Shown: positions 25,936-34,373 of the stretch, piece after piece | Layout: each line of letters opens with the position of its first letter | Numbering within the stretch: the stretch's first letter is position 1 | Translations under genes and position numbers: made by a program | Notes under the pieces: generated by a model | Databases searched by the model: none | What the model was told of the DNA's origin: nothing | What the model saw: only the letters and a program-made list of their open reading frames with translations | Source: Martinezella tropici | Lineage (GTDB): Bacteria; Pseudomonadota; Alphaproteobacteria; Rhizobiales; Rhizobiaceae | Reading direction: 5' to 3' | Assembly (NCBI RefSeq): GCF_003287875.1 | Contig: NZ_QMKK01000054.1 | Location: 806,001-870,000, forward strand | DNA: 64,000 nt

Positions 25936-25985
25936 GATGCCTGTGGCGTTCTCGTGGCGACATCTGCTGAAGGCGGAGATCCGAT

Positions 25986-26333
25986 ATGTCCGTGCGCATC
26001 AAGCGAATTTATGAACCTGCAGACAAGCATGACGGCAAGCGTATCCTTGTCGACCGATTATGGCCCCGCGGCATAGCCAAGAGCGATGCCCATATCGACG
26101 TCTGGCTGAAGGACGTCGCACCAAGCGCTGATCTGCGGCGGTGGTTCGCTCACGATCCGAACAAATGGAACGAGTTTCGCCATCGCTATCAGGATGAACT
26201 CAAGAAGAACGCCAAAGCGGTGGATCAGCTTAAAGACGAGATCGGACAATCGACTGCGACGCTTCTTTACGGTGCGAAAGACAGCGAGCACAATCACGCC
26301 ATCGTGCTCGTGGATTTCATCACCAAAGACTAA
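25986..26333 (+). CDS. DUF488 family protein
   Basis: Small soluble protein of 115 residues matching DUF488 (PF04343): VRIKRIYEPADKHDGKRILVD at the start (only part of the motif needed), RLWPRG near residue 24, DVWLKDVAPSADLRRWF near 36-52 and a C-terminal DSEHNHAIVL segment near 98. The family is widespread and its function is unknown; some members were once annotated as uroporphyrin-III C-methyltransferase without support. GGCGGAGATCC precedes the ATG at 25986. It sits 50 bp after the AraC-type gene on the same strand and may be transcribed with it. Confidence 0.8.
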   Translation: MSVRIKRIYEPADKHDGKRILVDRLWPRGIAKSDAHIDVWLKDVAPSADLRRWFAHDPNKWNEFRHRYQDELKKNAKAVDQLKDEIGQSTATLLYGAKDSEHNHAIVLVDFITKD

Positions 26334-26409
26334 AGCAGCGCAACATTCGTCCGTGACGGAGCGATCCTGTGGGAAGGCCCGTAGGATTTCGACCCAGGCT
26401 GCGGTTGCG

Positions 26410-26697
26410 TCAAGGGGCCGGCGGTCGCGCACCCATATGCAGAAATGTCATCTCCTCGTGCCGAACCCTGTTATCGTCGTCCAGAACAGCCCGCCATATC
26501 CGGTTGCCAAGTCGCAGGGACAGGCGCCTGGTGCCTTGATGATCCGCCGTGCCCACCTCGACGCAAGAGGAGATCGCACCGCGCTGCATGTAGCGGCGGA
26601 ACTCGCTGAGCGATAGCCCGAAACGTTCGGCGATCTCGAAGGAATCGACGATGAAGTCTCCATTTTGTGCGCGCTCGACGAACATATTCCTGCCCAT
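26410..26697 (-). CDS. DUF6522-like small protein
   Basis: Protein of 95 residues from ATG 26697 (an ATG at 26685 and a TTG at 26712 are alternatives). The order FIVDSFEIAERFGLS, then EFRRYMQRGAISS, then a Trp/Arg-containing LRLGNRIWRAVLDDDNRV, fits the DUF6522 pattern of small proteins with a VDA-type start, an MR-G-ITS middle and a GxRxxRxVxDxxG strand. Function unknown. It lies alone between the DUF488 gene (convergent) and the HPP-CBS gene. An inverted repeat GAATGA-N10-TCATTC lies at 26730-26751, just upstream, in AT-rich promoter-like DNA. Confidence 0.6.
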   Translation of the reverse strand: MGRNMFVERAQNGDFIVDSFEIAERFGLSLSEFRRYMQRGAISSCVEVGTADHQGTRRLSLRLGNRIWRAVLDDDNRVRHEEMTFLHMGARPPAP

Positions 26698-26860
26698 TCT
26701 TCGGATCCGCAATCATCTTCAATAATGGAGAATGATTTATAATTGTCATTCTTTAAATGGAAATTTAGCACGCATCGAAGGCGTCCACCTCCGATAGACG
26801 CGTCCGAAGGTTACGCGAAAACGCTTCAAAAGCTGCTCGCCCAAAACTTTCTCGTCTACT

Positions 26861-27982
26861 TCATGCGACCACTTGCGCTGGAGTGCCCCTGGTCGGCAGA
26901 AGCCGGGCCATGGCACTCAAAAGATCCGTCTGCGATATCAGGCCAAGGACGCGCCAGTCGGCATCGACGACGATGACCGCATGCGTGCGACCATCCGTCA
27001 GAACGGGCAACAGCGACAAGGCGGGATCCGCGGCATCTGCCACGGCCGGTTTCGATGCGGAACCTATGATAGTATCCGAACTTTCCGAAAGTTCGCGAAG
27101 GCCGACCGTGCCGATCAGGCGGCCTTCCCGGTCCTTCACCGGCAAGGTGCGGATGTTGTGCTTCAGGAGAAGATGCCGTGCATGATCCGGCTCGGCATCC
27201 TCGCTGATGGCGATGACATCGCGCGACATGATATCGGCGCAGCTTATGTCGCCATGCGATCGTACCGCCGCCTGCAATTCGACCTGCCGCAGGAGGCGGC
27301 CGAGGTCTGCCCGATCGATGTCGAAGGTCTCGTCGAGCTCGTCCAGGGCTGCATCGACGTCCTCCTCGCGAAAGCCCACCCGCAAGGGCGGCGGCAGATC
27401 GCGTGTCTGATGGATGTTTTCGGCCGGCTTTGCGACCACATGCGGATAATTCCGCCCGGAGAGTTTGTGAAACACCAGCCCGAGGCCGACGAGTATGCAG
27501 GAATTCAGGGCGACCGGCACGAAAGGAAACAGGAAGCCCCAGCCGGCAACCACCGGCCCGCCGAGAACGGCGGTCAAGGCAGCCGCGCCGCCCGGCGGAT
27601 GCAGGCATCGCGTAAACGACATCGCCCCGATCGCAAGCGAGACACCGACCCCGATCGCGATGATCGGATCACGGATGAAATAGGCTGCAATGATACCTAT
27701 CATGGCGGAAATGGTGTTGCCGCCGATGATCGACCAGGGCTGGGCAAGCGGGCTTGCCGGAACCGCAAAAAGCAGCACCGCGGACGCCCCCATCGGGGCG
27801 ACGATAAGCGGAAGATGCGGCCCCTGCCCGAAAAGATAACCGCTGATGACGCCGGTAAGACCGATACCGATCAAAGCGCCGAGGCAGGCAATCAATCGCT
27901 CGCGTAAGGTTGCTCCGGCAAGGATCGGCGAAAACAAGCGGAACCGGTTGGATCCGGCCTTTTGAGACTCTTGATGCTGCAT
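26861..27982 (-). CDS. HPP-family membrane protein with two C-terminal CBS domains
   Basis: Inner-membrane protein of 373 residues. The N-terminal half (about 20-170) has four hydrophobic segments and the HPP motif itself in RCLHPPGGAAAL near residue 122, preceded by PLIVAPMGASAVLLFAVP. The C-terminal half carries a CBS pair (ADIMSRDVIAISEDA ... LPVKDREGRLIGTV and HAVIVVDADWRVLGLIS), which usually senses adenine nucleotides. HPP proteins have been linked to nitrite transport in some phototrophs, but no specific role can be assigned here. ATG 27982 is chosen because the upstream frame to 28117 runs into the LysR gene. It lies 52 bp downstream of that gene on the same strand. Confidence 0.82.
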   Translation of the reverse strand: MQHQESQKAGSNRFRLFSPILAGATLRERLIACLGALIGIGLTGVISGYLFGQGPHLPLIVAPMGASAVLLFAVPASPLAQPWSIIGGNTISAMIGIIAAYFIRDPIIAIGVGVSLAIGAMSFTRCLHPPGGAAALTAVLGGPVVAGWGFLFPFVPVALNSCILVGLGLVFHKLSGRNYPHVVAKPAENIHQTRDLPPPLRVGFREEDVDAALDELDETFDIDRADLGRLLRQVELQAAVRSHGDISCADIMSRDVIAISEDAEPDHARHLLLKHNIRTLPVKDREGRLIGTVGLRELSESSDTIIGSASKPAVADAADPALSLLPVLTDGRTHAVIVVDADWRVLGLISQTDLLSAMARLLPTRGTPAQVVA

Positions 27983-28034
27983 GATGAAACCAGTTTTCCG
28001 GAAGCGTATTTCGTGGCTGGGCGACAGAATTTGA

Positions 28035-28940
28035 TTAGTTCGGCACCAGTCGAGAGCCCTTGCCCCTGGTGGCGCTAAGGACCTCATGAAACGCATTGAA
28101 GGCGCTCGGGCGATCATTTTTGCGGAAAATAAGCATCGTGTCGACCGCGGCCAGTTGATGTGTCGCTGATGTCATCGGCCAGTGCATGAGATCAAGGACC
28201 GATTTCGGTATGACACCGGCAGCATTGCCGGTCGCCACACTTGCCAGGATGGCATGATAGGAGCCGAGTTCCGTCGTCGGCAAGGTGCTCGATTTGCGCG
28301 CCCAGCTCTCGGCAATCCGCCGATAGGTGCATCCGGGTTCCAGGGCCGCAATCGATCCGACCCGCAGGTCGGCGGCCGACCGGATTGAGGAATGCCCGGA
28401 CGGCAACAGCAGCAACAGATCCTCGACAAAGACCGGTGCGGCCTCGAGTTGTCTGAGCTCGGCCCCAAAACCCGCATCGTCATCCAGCATGGGTTTTGGC
28501 GGCAAGGCGATCAGCGCGCAGTCCAGAACGTCATTCAGAACATCCCGGGCAAGGTCACGCGAGGCGCCAAGGGTCAGTTGGAGCGATACATTCGGCCACA
28601 TGCGATTGAATTGGCTGAGCGCCGCGGGCAGCCGGCTTGCAGCCGTGCTTTCCATCGTTCCGACCCGCAATGTGCCCGATGGAAGCACGGGCCTGACCGC
28701 TTGGCGCGCTTCAAGCGCCAGTGCGGCAAGTCGATTGGCATAGATCTGGAACGTCTCGCCTTCTTTCGTCAGCGTCATCTTCTTGCCGTCGCGGCTGAAG
28801 AGCAGGACGCCCAGATCCTCCTCCAGCTGCTGGATGCGTGTCGTCACGTTCGATGGCACGCGACCGACAGCCTTCGCAGCCTTTGTCACGCTGCGATCAC
28901 TGGCGACGGCCAGGAATATCTCGATCGATGAGAGGTCCAA
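28035..28940 (-). CDS. LysR-family transcriptional regulator
   Basis: Regulator of 301 residues. The N-terminal winged helix (1-60) reads IEIFLAVASDRSVTKAAKAV then VPSNVTTRIQQLEEDLGVLLF, a standard LysR HTH. The effector domain follows, starting SGTLRVGTMES near residue 88. It resembles the group that includes NocR/CysB-type and IlvY-like regulators only at family level. It is divergent from the 5-formyl-THF cyclo-ligase gene, separated by about 110 bp of AT-rich DNA, and upstream of the HPP-CBS gene on the same strand, so either could be a target. Confidence 0.88.
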   Translation of the reverse strand: MDLSSIEIFLAVASDRSVTKAAKAVGRVPSNVTTRIQQLEEDLGVLLFSRDGKKMTLTKEGETFQIYANRLAALALEARQAVRPVLPSGTLRVGTMESTAASRLPAALSQFNRMWPNVSLQLTLGASRDLARDVLNDVLDCALIALPPKPMLDDDAGFGAELRQLEAAPVFVEDLLLLLPSGHSSIRSAADLRVGSIAALEPGCTYRRIAESWARKSSTLPTTELGSYHAILASVATGNAAGVIPKSVLDLMHWPMTSATHQLAAVDTMLIFRKNDRPSAFNAFHEVLSATRGKGSRLVPN

Positions 28941-29051
28941 TGAAAAGATCTCGATTCAGGAATTAAGCTGCCCTATCATTCCCTATATAAAAATCATTCT
29001 CATAGCTCAAGCATGTTTCGATATCGAGTGGGACGGAGCGTTAAGGAGCGG

Positions 29052-29735
29052 ATGGTAAAATCAGATCGACATCAACCGGACGAAGAATCTCGTGAATACG
29101 CATCTCCCGCCTGTATGCTGCACGACGTCGACCCGGCTTATAGCGGCATCCCATCAAGCGAGAACCGAATCCTGGATATCTCTGCGTGGCGAAAAGCGGA
29201 GCGGCAAAGGCTGATCGACGATCGGAAAGCCCTGCCGGTGGCAGAGCGCGAGGAATATACGCGTTCGATTGCAGCCCATCTCGATCAGGTCATTCCCGAC
29301 ATCGCCGATAAACATATCAGCCTGTTTTGGCCGTTTCTCGGAGAGCCGGACCTCCGGGGATGGATGGCGGCCGCAACAGCTCGTGGCGCCGTGTGTCTGC
29401 TGCCTGTTGTCGTCGCCAAGGCGAAACCCTTGATATTCCGCTCGTGGAGAATGGGGGAGCGACTTGAACGCGGAGTATGGAACATTCCGGTTCCGGCCGG
29501 CGGCAGGCAAGCCGTTCCGGATATCGTCATTGCACCTCTGGTCGGTTTCGATCCACATTGCTTCCGTCTTGGCTATGGAGGCGGATTTTTTGACAGAACC
29601 CTTGCCGCCCTCGATCGCAAGCCGCTGACCATCGGGGTCGGCTTCGAATCGCAGAGGATCGAAACCATCCATCCGCTTCATCACGATATTCCGATGGATG
29701 TCATCATCACGCAAAACGGAGCGCGCTGTCGGTGA
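29052..29735 (+). CDS. 5-formyltetrahydrofolate cyclo-ligase family protein
   Basis: Predicted ATP-dependent enzyme of 227 residues converting 5-formyl-THF to 5,10-methenyl-THF. The ATG at 29052 is preceded by AAGGAG at good spacing. The catalytic part covers about residues 40-225: WRKAERQRLIDDRKAL, an HISLFWPFLGEPDLRG strand, VIAPLVGFD near 163 and the family motif LGYGGGFFDR near 178-187. The first 40 residues are an extension not needed for the fold and contain EYASPACMLHDVDPAY, a short motif I associate with the N-termini of several otherwise unrelated proteobacterial proteins. It may be a second, non-housekeeping copy in the genome. Confidence 0.82.
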   Translation: MVKSDRHQPDEESREYASPACMLHDVDPAYSGIPSSENRILDISAWRKAERQRLIDDRKALPVAEREEYTRSIAAHLDQVIPDIADKHISLFWPFLGEPDLRGWMAAATARGAVCLLPVVVAKAKPLIFRSWRMGERLERGVWNIPVPAGGRQAVPDIVIAPLVGFDPHCFRLGYGGGFFDRTLAALDRKPLTIGVGFESQRIETIHPLHHDIPMDVIITQNGARCR

Positions 29736-29918
29736 TCCCTGATCATATGGGATTTTGAGCCCGTCAGTCCTGCCGGAGTGCTGAACGGAACGGCAGATCG
29801 CCGCCCAAACGGGCAACCATTCATGCCGGCATGACGTTTGGGCCGGACGGATCGCCGCCTGCAGTCGTTGGCACATGAATTGCGTCTCTTTCATCGCCCA
29901 CTGCAAGAGACGATATTC

Positions 29919-30233
29919 ATGCTGCCCATTCTTCTACCGCTGCTTTTGAGCATTTCCCTCGGTTTGAGCTGGAACAGGTTCCTGCTCACATTTACGAGCG
30001 GCGGCGAAGGTCTGCAAAACCAGATGCCGGTCACGATGGTCGCAGCCGCGGTGAGCCTCTCCGCCCTTGCACTGTCTATCGCCGACAAAGGGCTTCTGCT
30101 GGGAGGCGCTATCATCCTGCTCGGCCTGACGCTTGCGGCCATCAGCAAGAGCCTCTCCCATCCGGTCGCCATTGTGGCGCTGTCCGCCATCAGCCTTGCA
30201 GCCTACCTACAGTTTACGGTGCACGCGCCCTAA
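29919..30233 (+). CDS. Small hydrophobic membrane protein, hypothetical
   Basis: Product of 104 residues from ATG 29919. It has three or four hydrophobic stretches (MLPILLPLLLSISLGLSW; PVTMVAAAVSLSALALSI; LLLGGAIILLGLTLAAIS; PVAIVALSAISLAAYL), so an inner-membrane location is likely. AAGAGA lies about 9 bases upstream. An earlier in-frame ATG at 29838 would add a polar Arg-rich segment and is less likely. I do not recognise a family. It stands alone between the cyclo-ligase gene and a convergent aldolase gene. Confidence 0.5.
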   Translation: MLPILLPLLLSISLGLSWNRFLLTFTSGGEGLQNQMPVTMVAAAVSLSALALSIADKGLLLGGAIILLGLTLAAISKSLSHPVAIVALSAISLAAYLQFTVHAP

Positions 30234-30249
30234 CCGCGGCCGCCGGCGT

Positions 30250-30305
30250 GAGACGTTGACGGAATGCGTCTCGAGGCAGCATCACTCATCAAATCAGCAT
30301 GAGTG
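30250..30305. other. Two inverted repeats in a convergent intergenic gap
   Basis: GAGACG (30250-30255) pairs with CGTCTC (30267-30272), and CACTCAT (30283-30289) pairs with ATGAGTG (30299-30305). They lie between the 3' ends of two convergent genes and could form mRNA-end hairpins. Neither is followed by a clear T-run, so terminator function is uncertain. Confidence 0.3.
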
Positions 30306-30352
30306 TATGTCGCGCGCATTCCCGCCGCCAGCGGTTGTGCCGATGCCGCGAG

Positions 30353-31273
30353 TCAGCTGGTAGAAAGCTCGCCTGCTTCCCGCCAGGTACGAAGCAGGGC
30401 AAACAGTTCCTCGCGATCCTTCTGATCGAGGCTTGGCAACCCCGGAACACGAACGGGGCCGACATTCAGGCCGGAGAAAGTGACCGCTTCCTTGACGACC
30501 GTGACATTGGCGCCGCTGCGAAACTTCGTGCGCATACGCTCGAAAGGCTCGAGCGTGCTGACGATCGCACGGGCAGCAGCAAAGTCCCCCTTTGCCAAGG
30601 CATCGAGAACGGCAAGCGAAAGCTTTGGTGCGACATTGACGAGGCCGGAGGTGAAGCCGCGTGCACCGGCGGCTGCAAATGACGGAGCCCAGCTTTCGGC
30701 CAGGCCACAGACGAACAGCGCGCCATTCGGATCGGAGGCGGCGATCGCCCGCGAAAGCAGCATCAGATCCGTCGTCGCGAACTTGATGCCGGCAATATTG
30801 CCGTGGCCGGCCAAGCGAACCATGTCGTCGACGCTGAAACCTTCGGCACGGACATAGGCGACGAGCGGCAGGGGCGATGCTTCCGCAAGATCGCGGAAAT
30901 AGTCGATCTGAGAAGCGGGTGCGGCAAACGGATCCACCGGCTGATGCGACATGACGGCGGAAGCGCCGATCGAGGCGGCATCCCTGGCCATCTGGATCGC
31001 CTCGCGCAGGGAACGGCCGATTGCCGCCGTCACCGGTGCCTTGCCATCGACGCCCTTTATCGCAGCTTCGTGGACGCGGCGGATTTCTTCAGGCGTCAGC
31101 GCATAGAACTCACCGGTATTGCCTGCCGCGACGATGTTGTAGATGCCGGCCGCTGCCACGCGCTGGTAGACCTGAGCGGTCATGCGCGGTTCCACTTCGC
31201 CATTTGCATCATAGGCCGTGACCGGAACGCCAGATACGCCAGTCAGCGCCCGCCGCATGGTTTCGATGCTCAT
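30353..31273 (-). CDS. Dihydrodipicolinate synthase (DapA) family aldolase
   Basis: TIM-barrel Schiff-base aldolase or dehydratase of 306 residues. Family features: VPVTAYDANGEVE at the start, AAGNTGEFYALT near residue 50 (the GNTGE pyruvate-binding motif), a Tyr in VAYVRAEG near 135 and the Schiff-base Lys in GIKFATTD near 160. In this family the substrate is a 2-keto acid such as 2-keto-3-deoxy sugar acids. It follows a GntR regulator gene (31355-32068) on the same strand by 81 bp and lies downstream of an MFS transporter gene, so a role in sugar-acid breakdown is likely. An upstream in-frame ATG at 31291 is possible. Confidence 0.85.
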   Translation of the reverse strand: MSIETMRRALTGVSGVPVTAYDANGEVEPRMTAQVYQRVAAAGIYNIVAAGNTGEFYALTPEEIRRVHEAAIKGVDGKAPVTAAIGRSLREAIQMARDAASIGASAVMSHQPVDPFAAPASQIDYFRDLAEASPLPLVAYVRAEGFSVDDMVRLAGHGNIAGIKFATTDLMLLSRAIAASDPNGALFVCGLAESWAPSFAAAGARGFTSGLVNVAPKLSLAVLDALAKGDFAAARAIVSTLEPFERMRTKFRSGANVTVVKEAVTFSGLNVGPVRVPGLPSLDQKDREELFALLRTWREAGELSTS

Positions 31274-31354
31274 ATTCCTACCCTTCGTCATCCATCGAGG
31301 CGCAAGCGGGAAGCTTCAAAAAGTAGATCGCCTCGCCTTATCTCATTCAATATT

Positions 31355-32068
31355 CTAGACGCCTTTGAACATGCGGGCGCGTGCATTCAAGATGTGTCGT
31401 TTCATGGCGTCATGCGCTTCGGCATCCTGCCGCGCAAAGATCGCCTGAACGATCACCGCATGCTCATCCTGCACACTGCGGATCTGCTCCGGAGTCCGCT
31501 TGAGACTGAGGCTGCGTGTCACCGAATGACCGATGGCGAAGTGCGGCCTGAACAATTCGCGGGCGGTGACATGGAACTGGTTGCCGGTGGCGATCGCAAT
31601 CGCATCGTGCAATTCCTGATCCTCTTCCGCGCCGAGCCGGCCCTCGCGAAGACACTGTTCGATCTTTTGAAGCGCTGCGGTGATCCGTTCCTTGTCATCA
31701 GCCTGCCAGTTGCGTGCCGCTAGCTCGGCGGCTTCCGCCTCGAGCCCCGCTCGAAATTCGAAAAAGCGCTGGACGTCGGCGAGCGATCCTACGGGCACCA
31801 TTTTCAGGACTGAGGAATCCGGCCTTTGGCGCACATAGGAACCGGACCCTTTGCGCGACACGATCAAGCCATCGGCACGCAGCCGCTCCAGCGCATCACG
31901 CACGACAGGCCGCGACGCACCGAACATCTCCGCGAGCCTGGCTTCCGCCGGCAATCTTTCGTTCACCGCAAACTGTCCGTCGGCGATCATCGCGACAATC
32001 CTCTCATAGATGATGTCGCCGAAGCGCGTCGCGCCTGCACCGGAATCGTTGGCGACGGAGAGTTTCAT
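31355..32068 (-). CDS. GntR-family (FadR-type) transcriptional regulator
   Basis: Regulator of 237 residues with an N-terminal winged helix (LPAEARLAEMFGASRPVVRDAL, ending RKGSGSYV near residue 78) and a C-terminal FCD domain (about 95-225, FRAGLEAEAAELAARN; His residues in LHDAI and EHAVIV). Three ATG codons stand in tandem; I take the third (32068) because AAAGG then lies 6 bases upstream. It sits between the MFS gene and the DapA-family gene, all leftward, and probably controls them. The 270-bp gap upstream contains AAATCTGT repeated 11 bp apart but no clear palindrome. Confidence 0.87.
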   Translation of the reverse strand: MKLSVANDSGAGATRFGDIIYERIVAMIADGQFAVNERLPAEARLAEMFGASRPVVRDALERLRADGLIVSRKGSGSYVRQRPDSSVLKMVPVGSLADVQRFFEFRAGLEAEAAELAARNWQADDKERITAALQKIEQCLREGRLGAEEDQELHDAIAIATGNQFHVTARELFRPHFAIGHSVTRSLSLKRTPEQIRSVQDEHAVIVQAIFARQDAEAHDAMKRHILNARARMFKGV

Positions 32069-32338
32069 CATCATCCTTTGTGAAGGCCGACTAGCGATAA
32101 GGCATAGCGCATTTCCCGTGCGTCAGAGCTACTAAATCTGTAAAAATCTGTCAACTCCTGTAATTATCTGGGAGCGTAATATGGTCTTGCCGCTGCGCCA
32201 GAGGGATGCGATGGCGACGGGTGGCAGCCCGTCGTATCGGCATTTCCATGATGATGGTGCCAGCAGCCGCGCGAGAAATCAGGACGGCCGTCAGGCCGCC
32301 CTCTCATTTGAAGGATGCTCTTGCTTGAATAATCGCAA

Positions 32339-33649
32339 TCACTTCATGCCGGCCGCATTTGGAGCACCAAGACCGTCCCGCCGCGGCGTGCGTGGCACCA
32401 TGCGCCCGATGATGAAAACAAGCAGCGCGGCAGCCAGCAGGCAAGCGGCAAGGAAGAACATCGGCGCTATCGTGCTTCCGGTGGAATCCTTGATCCACGG
32501 GACGACGTTCTGGGCGATGAAGCCGCCAAGATTGCCAACGGAATTGATCGCGGCAAGGCCGGCTGCGGCGCCAGCGCCCTGAAGGAAGCGCGACGGCAGG
32601 CTCCAGAAGACCGGCTGGCCGGCGAAGATGCCGGCGGCCGCAATGCAGAGGAAAGCAAATTGCAGCGTATGATCGGGAATGACGGCGGATAAGACCAGGC
32701 TTATGGCACCGATCAAGGCAGGGATGACGATGTAGGGCGTTTTCGATTCGGCCTTGTCCGCCGCTGCCGGCACGGCGTAAAGGGCGATCGCGACCAGAAG
32801 CCAGGGAATGATGTTGAGAAAACCGTTCGTTGTGTTGCTCACACCGAAATTCTTGACAATGGTCGGCAGCCAATAGCTGAGCCCATAGGCGGCCAGCGGA
32901 AAGCCGATATAGCAAAGCGCCATCAACAGCACGCGCGGATTGACAAGCGCCTTGAAGCCGTCGGCGGCATTTTGCTCCATGGCCGAATTTTCGACCGCGA
33001 GCCGATCTTCAAGCCAGGTCTTTTCCGCGTCGTCGAGAAAGGTCGCCTTGGCAGGCAGATCCGGCAGATAGAACAGGGTGACGAAACCGGCAATGATCGC
33101 GGGAATGCCAGTCACCAGGAAGACCCATTGCCAGCCGGCAATACCATAAAGTCCATTGAGATCCAGCAGCACGCCGCCGAGCGGCGCGCCGATCGCATTG
33201 GCAAAGGCGCTGAAGATCATGAAGAGCCCGACCATGGTGCCGCGATAGGCCGAAGGATACCAAAGGGTCAGCAGATAGAGTACGCCGGGGAAGAAGCCCG
33301 CCTCGCAGGCGCCGAGCAGGAAGCGGAGAATATAGAACATGGTGGCATTCTGCGTATAGGCGAGCGCGACCGTCACCGCGCCCCAGGATATCAGAATGCG
33401 CGCGAACCATCTGCTCGCTCCGAACCTGTCGAGAAGCAGGTTGCTCGGTACTTCGAAGATGAAATAACCGATAAAGAACAGCGAGGCGCCGAGACCATAA
33501 GCATATTCGCTCATGCCGAGATCGCCGACCATCTGCAGCTTTGCATAACTGACATTCTGGCGATCGATATAGGCAATCAGATAAAGGATCCCGAGGAAGG
33601 GCATGAGCCTCCAGGTGATCTTGGATATAAGTTGCTTTTCATCAATCAC
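32339..33649 (-). CDS. MFS transporter, anion:cation symporter (ACS) family
   Basis: Inner-membrane transporter of 436 residues with 12 predicted helices. The N-terminus ISKITWRLMPFLGILYLIAYIDR is typical of the ACS family of tartrate, phthalate and hexuronate transporters; a conserved RFLLGACEAGFFPGV follows helix 4 and a WQWVFLVTGIPA segment precedes the central loop. The GTG at 33649 is chosen because GGGAGG lies 8 bases upstream and the family's N-terminus begins here; the frame runs open to 33736. A 14-bp palindrome lies 58 bp upstream. The downstream GntR and DapA-family genes suggest import of a sugar acid. Confidence 0.88.
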   Translation of the reverse strand: MIDEKQLISKITWRLMPFLGILYLIAYIDRQNVSYAKLQMVGDLGMSEYAYGLGASLFFIGYFIFEVPSNLLLDRFGASRWFARILISWGAVTVALAYTQNATMFYILRFLLGACEAGFFPGVLYLLTLWYPSAYRGTMVGLFMIFSAFANAIGAPLGGVLLDLNGLYGIAGWQWVFLVTGIPAIIAGFVTLFYLPDLPAKATFLDDAEKTWLEDRLAVENSAMEQNAADGFKALVNPRVLLMALCYIGFPLAAYGLSYWLPTIVKNFGVSNTTNGFLNIIPWLLVAIALYAVPAAADKAESKTPYIVIPALIGAISLVLSAVIPDHTLQFAFLCIAAAGIFAGQPVFWSLPSRFLQGAGAAAGLAAINSVGNLGGFIAQNVVPWIKDSTGSTIAPMFFLAACLLAAALLVFIIGRMVPRTPRRDGLGAPNAAGMK

Positions 33650-33706
33650 GCCGCGTCCTCCCTGGGAGATGGTTCTGATCGATGTAGATAGCGCAACTCT
33701 TCGTTT

Positions 33707-33720
33707 ATCAATGCATTGAT
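33707..33720. promoter_or_regulatory. 14-bp perfect palindrome upstream of the MFS gene
   Basis: ATCAATGCATTGAT is its own reverse complement. It is 58 bp upstream of the GTG start of the transporter gene, a typical operator position. The GntR protein encoded at 31355-32068 is the nearest candidate ligand. No second copy was found near the regulator gene or the aldolase gene. Confidence 0.45.
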
Positions 33721-33815
33721 GGATAAGCCTGGCCATCGCCTATGGAGCTTGTGGCCGGAGAGCAACAAGTCAGCCGGCGTCTTCAAGGCAAGACAGCCGG
33801 CTCTGAACTCTCGTC

Positions 33816-34022
33816 TCAAGCCACGCGTTCGAACTGGGTGCGGATATGCTCGATATAGTGCTGGCCCGGTGAAGGTGCCTTCACCATGGCAATTGCGGCC
33901 TTCTGCGGAACGCCGGTAAACTGACGCTCCTCGCCGTTCTTAAAGCGGATGTAAAGCCGCCCATCATCGGGGCGGAAGAAAACGGATTTAATGATTTTTG
34001 ACGAAACTGGAAGCTCTTGCAT
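33816..34022 (-). CDS. KTSC-domain protein
   Basis: Small protein of 68 residues that consists of a KTSC domain (PF13619): VSSKIIKSVFFRPDDGRLY, then IRFKNGEERQFTGVP, then a Ser-Gly loop (APSPGQHYIEHI) and a final aromatic/basic end. The family takes its name from lysyl-tRNA synthetase C-terminal extensions and occurs as stand-alone small proteins of unknown function. It stands alone between two promoter regions. Confidence 0.72.
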   Translation of the reverse strand: MQELPVSSKIIKSVFFRPDDGRLYIRFKNGEERQFTGVPQKAAIAMVKAPSPGQHYIEHIRTQFERVA

Positions 34023-34308
34023 GGATCACCCTACCCTTTGGTTCCGTTATCGCACGAAATCCAAAACATTGAGTGAAGTGAGCTAGTTAATGAAGAATAC
34101 AGTTGTATCAGCAGATTTTATCGATTGCCACGCCGGATCGGCTCTTTTGGTCAGGAATCCTCAGCGTAGAGCCAATTTGTATGGCGCCAAGCAACAACCG
34201 GCGATGGCCTGCAGGACGATCGAATAACGGCCGCACGGACTGTCTATCAATATATGTGACGAGCAAGCATGGGGGCGCTTTCGCATATTATTTGAGCATG
34301 CCTGTTGC
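34023..34308. other. Intergenic region without a recognised gene
   Basis: Gap of 351 bp between the divergent KTSC and BMP-binding-protein genes. I see no convincing coding frame (the longest is 69 codons without a ribosome-binding site) and no strong repeat. Its right end holds the promoter listed at 34309. Confidence 0.5.
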
Positions 34309-34337
34309 TTGACACTTTTTTAGCCCCCTTCTATGGT
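34309..34337 (+). promoter_or_regulatory. Sigma-70-type promoter of the BMP/codA operon
   Basis: TTGACA at 34309-34314 (within CTTGACA, the rhizobial form) is followed after 17 bp by TATGGT at 34332-34337. AGGGGA and the ATG of the binding-protein gene follow within 40 bp. The -10 is imperfect. Confidence 0.5.
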
Positions 34338-34373
34338 TTTTACCAAATGATCAAAAAGCAGGGGAACTGAAAA

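Noticed and set aside
32075..32338. Operator in the gap upstream of the GntR gene
   Set aside because: Contains AAATCTGT/AATCTGT direct repeats but no symmetric site; too weak to list as a feature.
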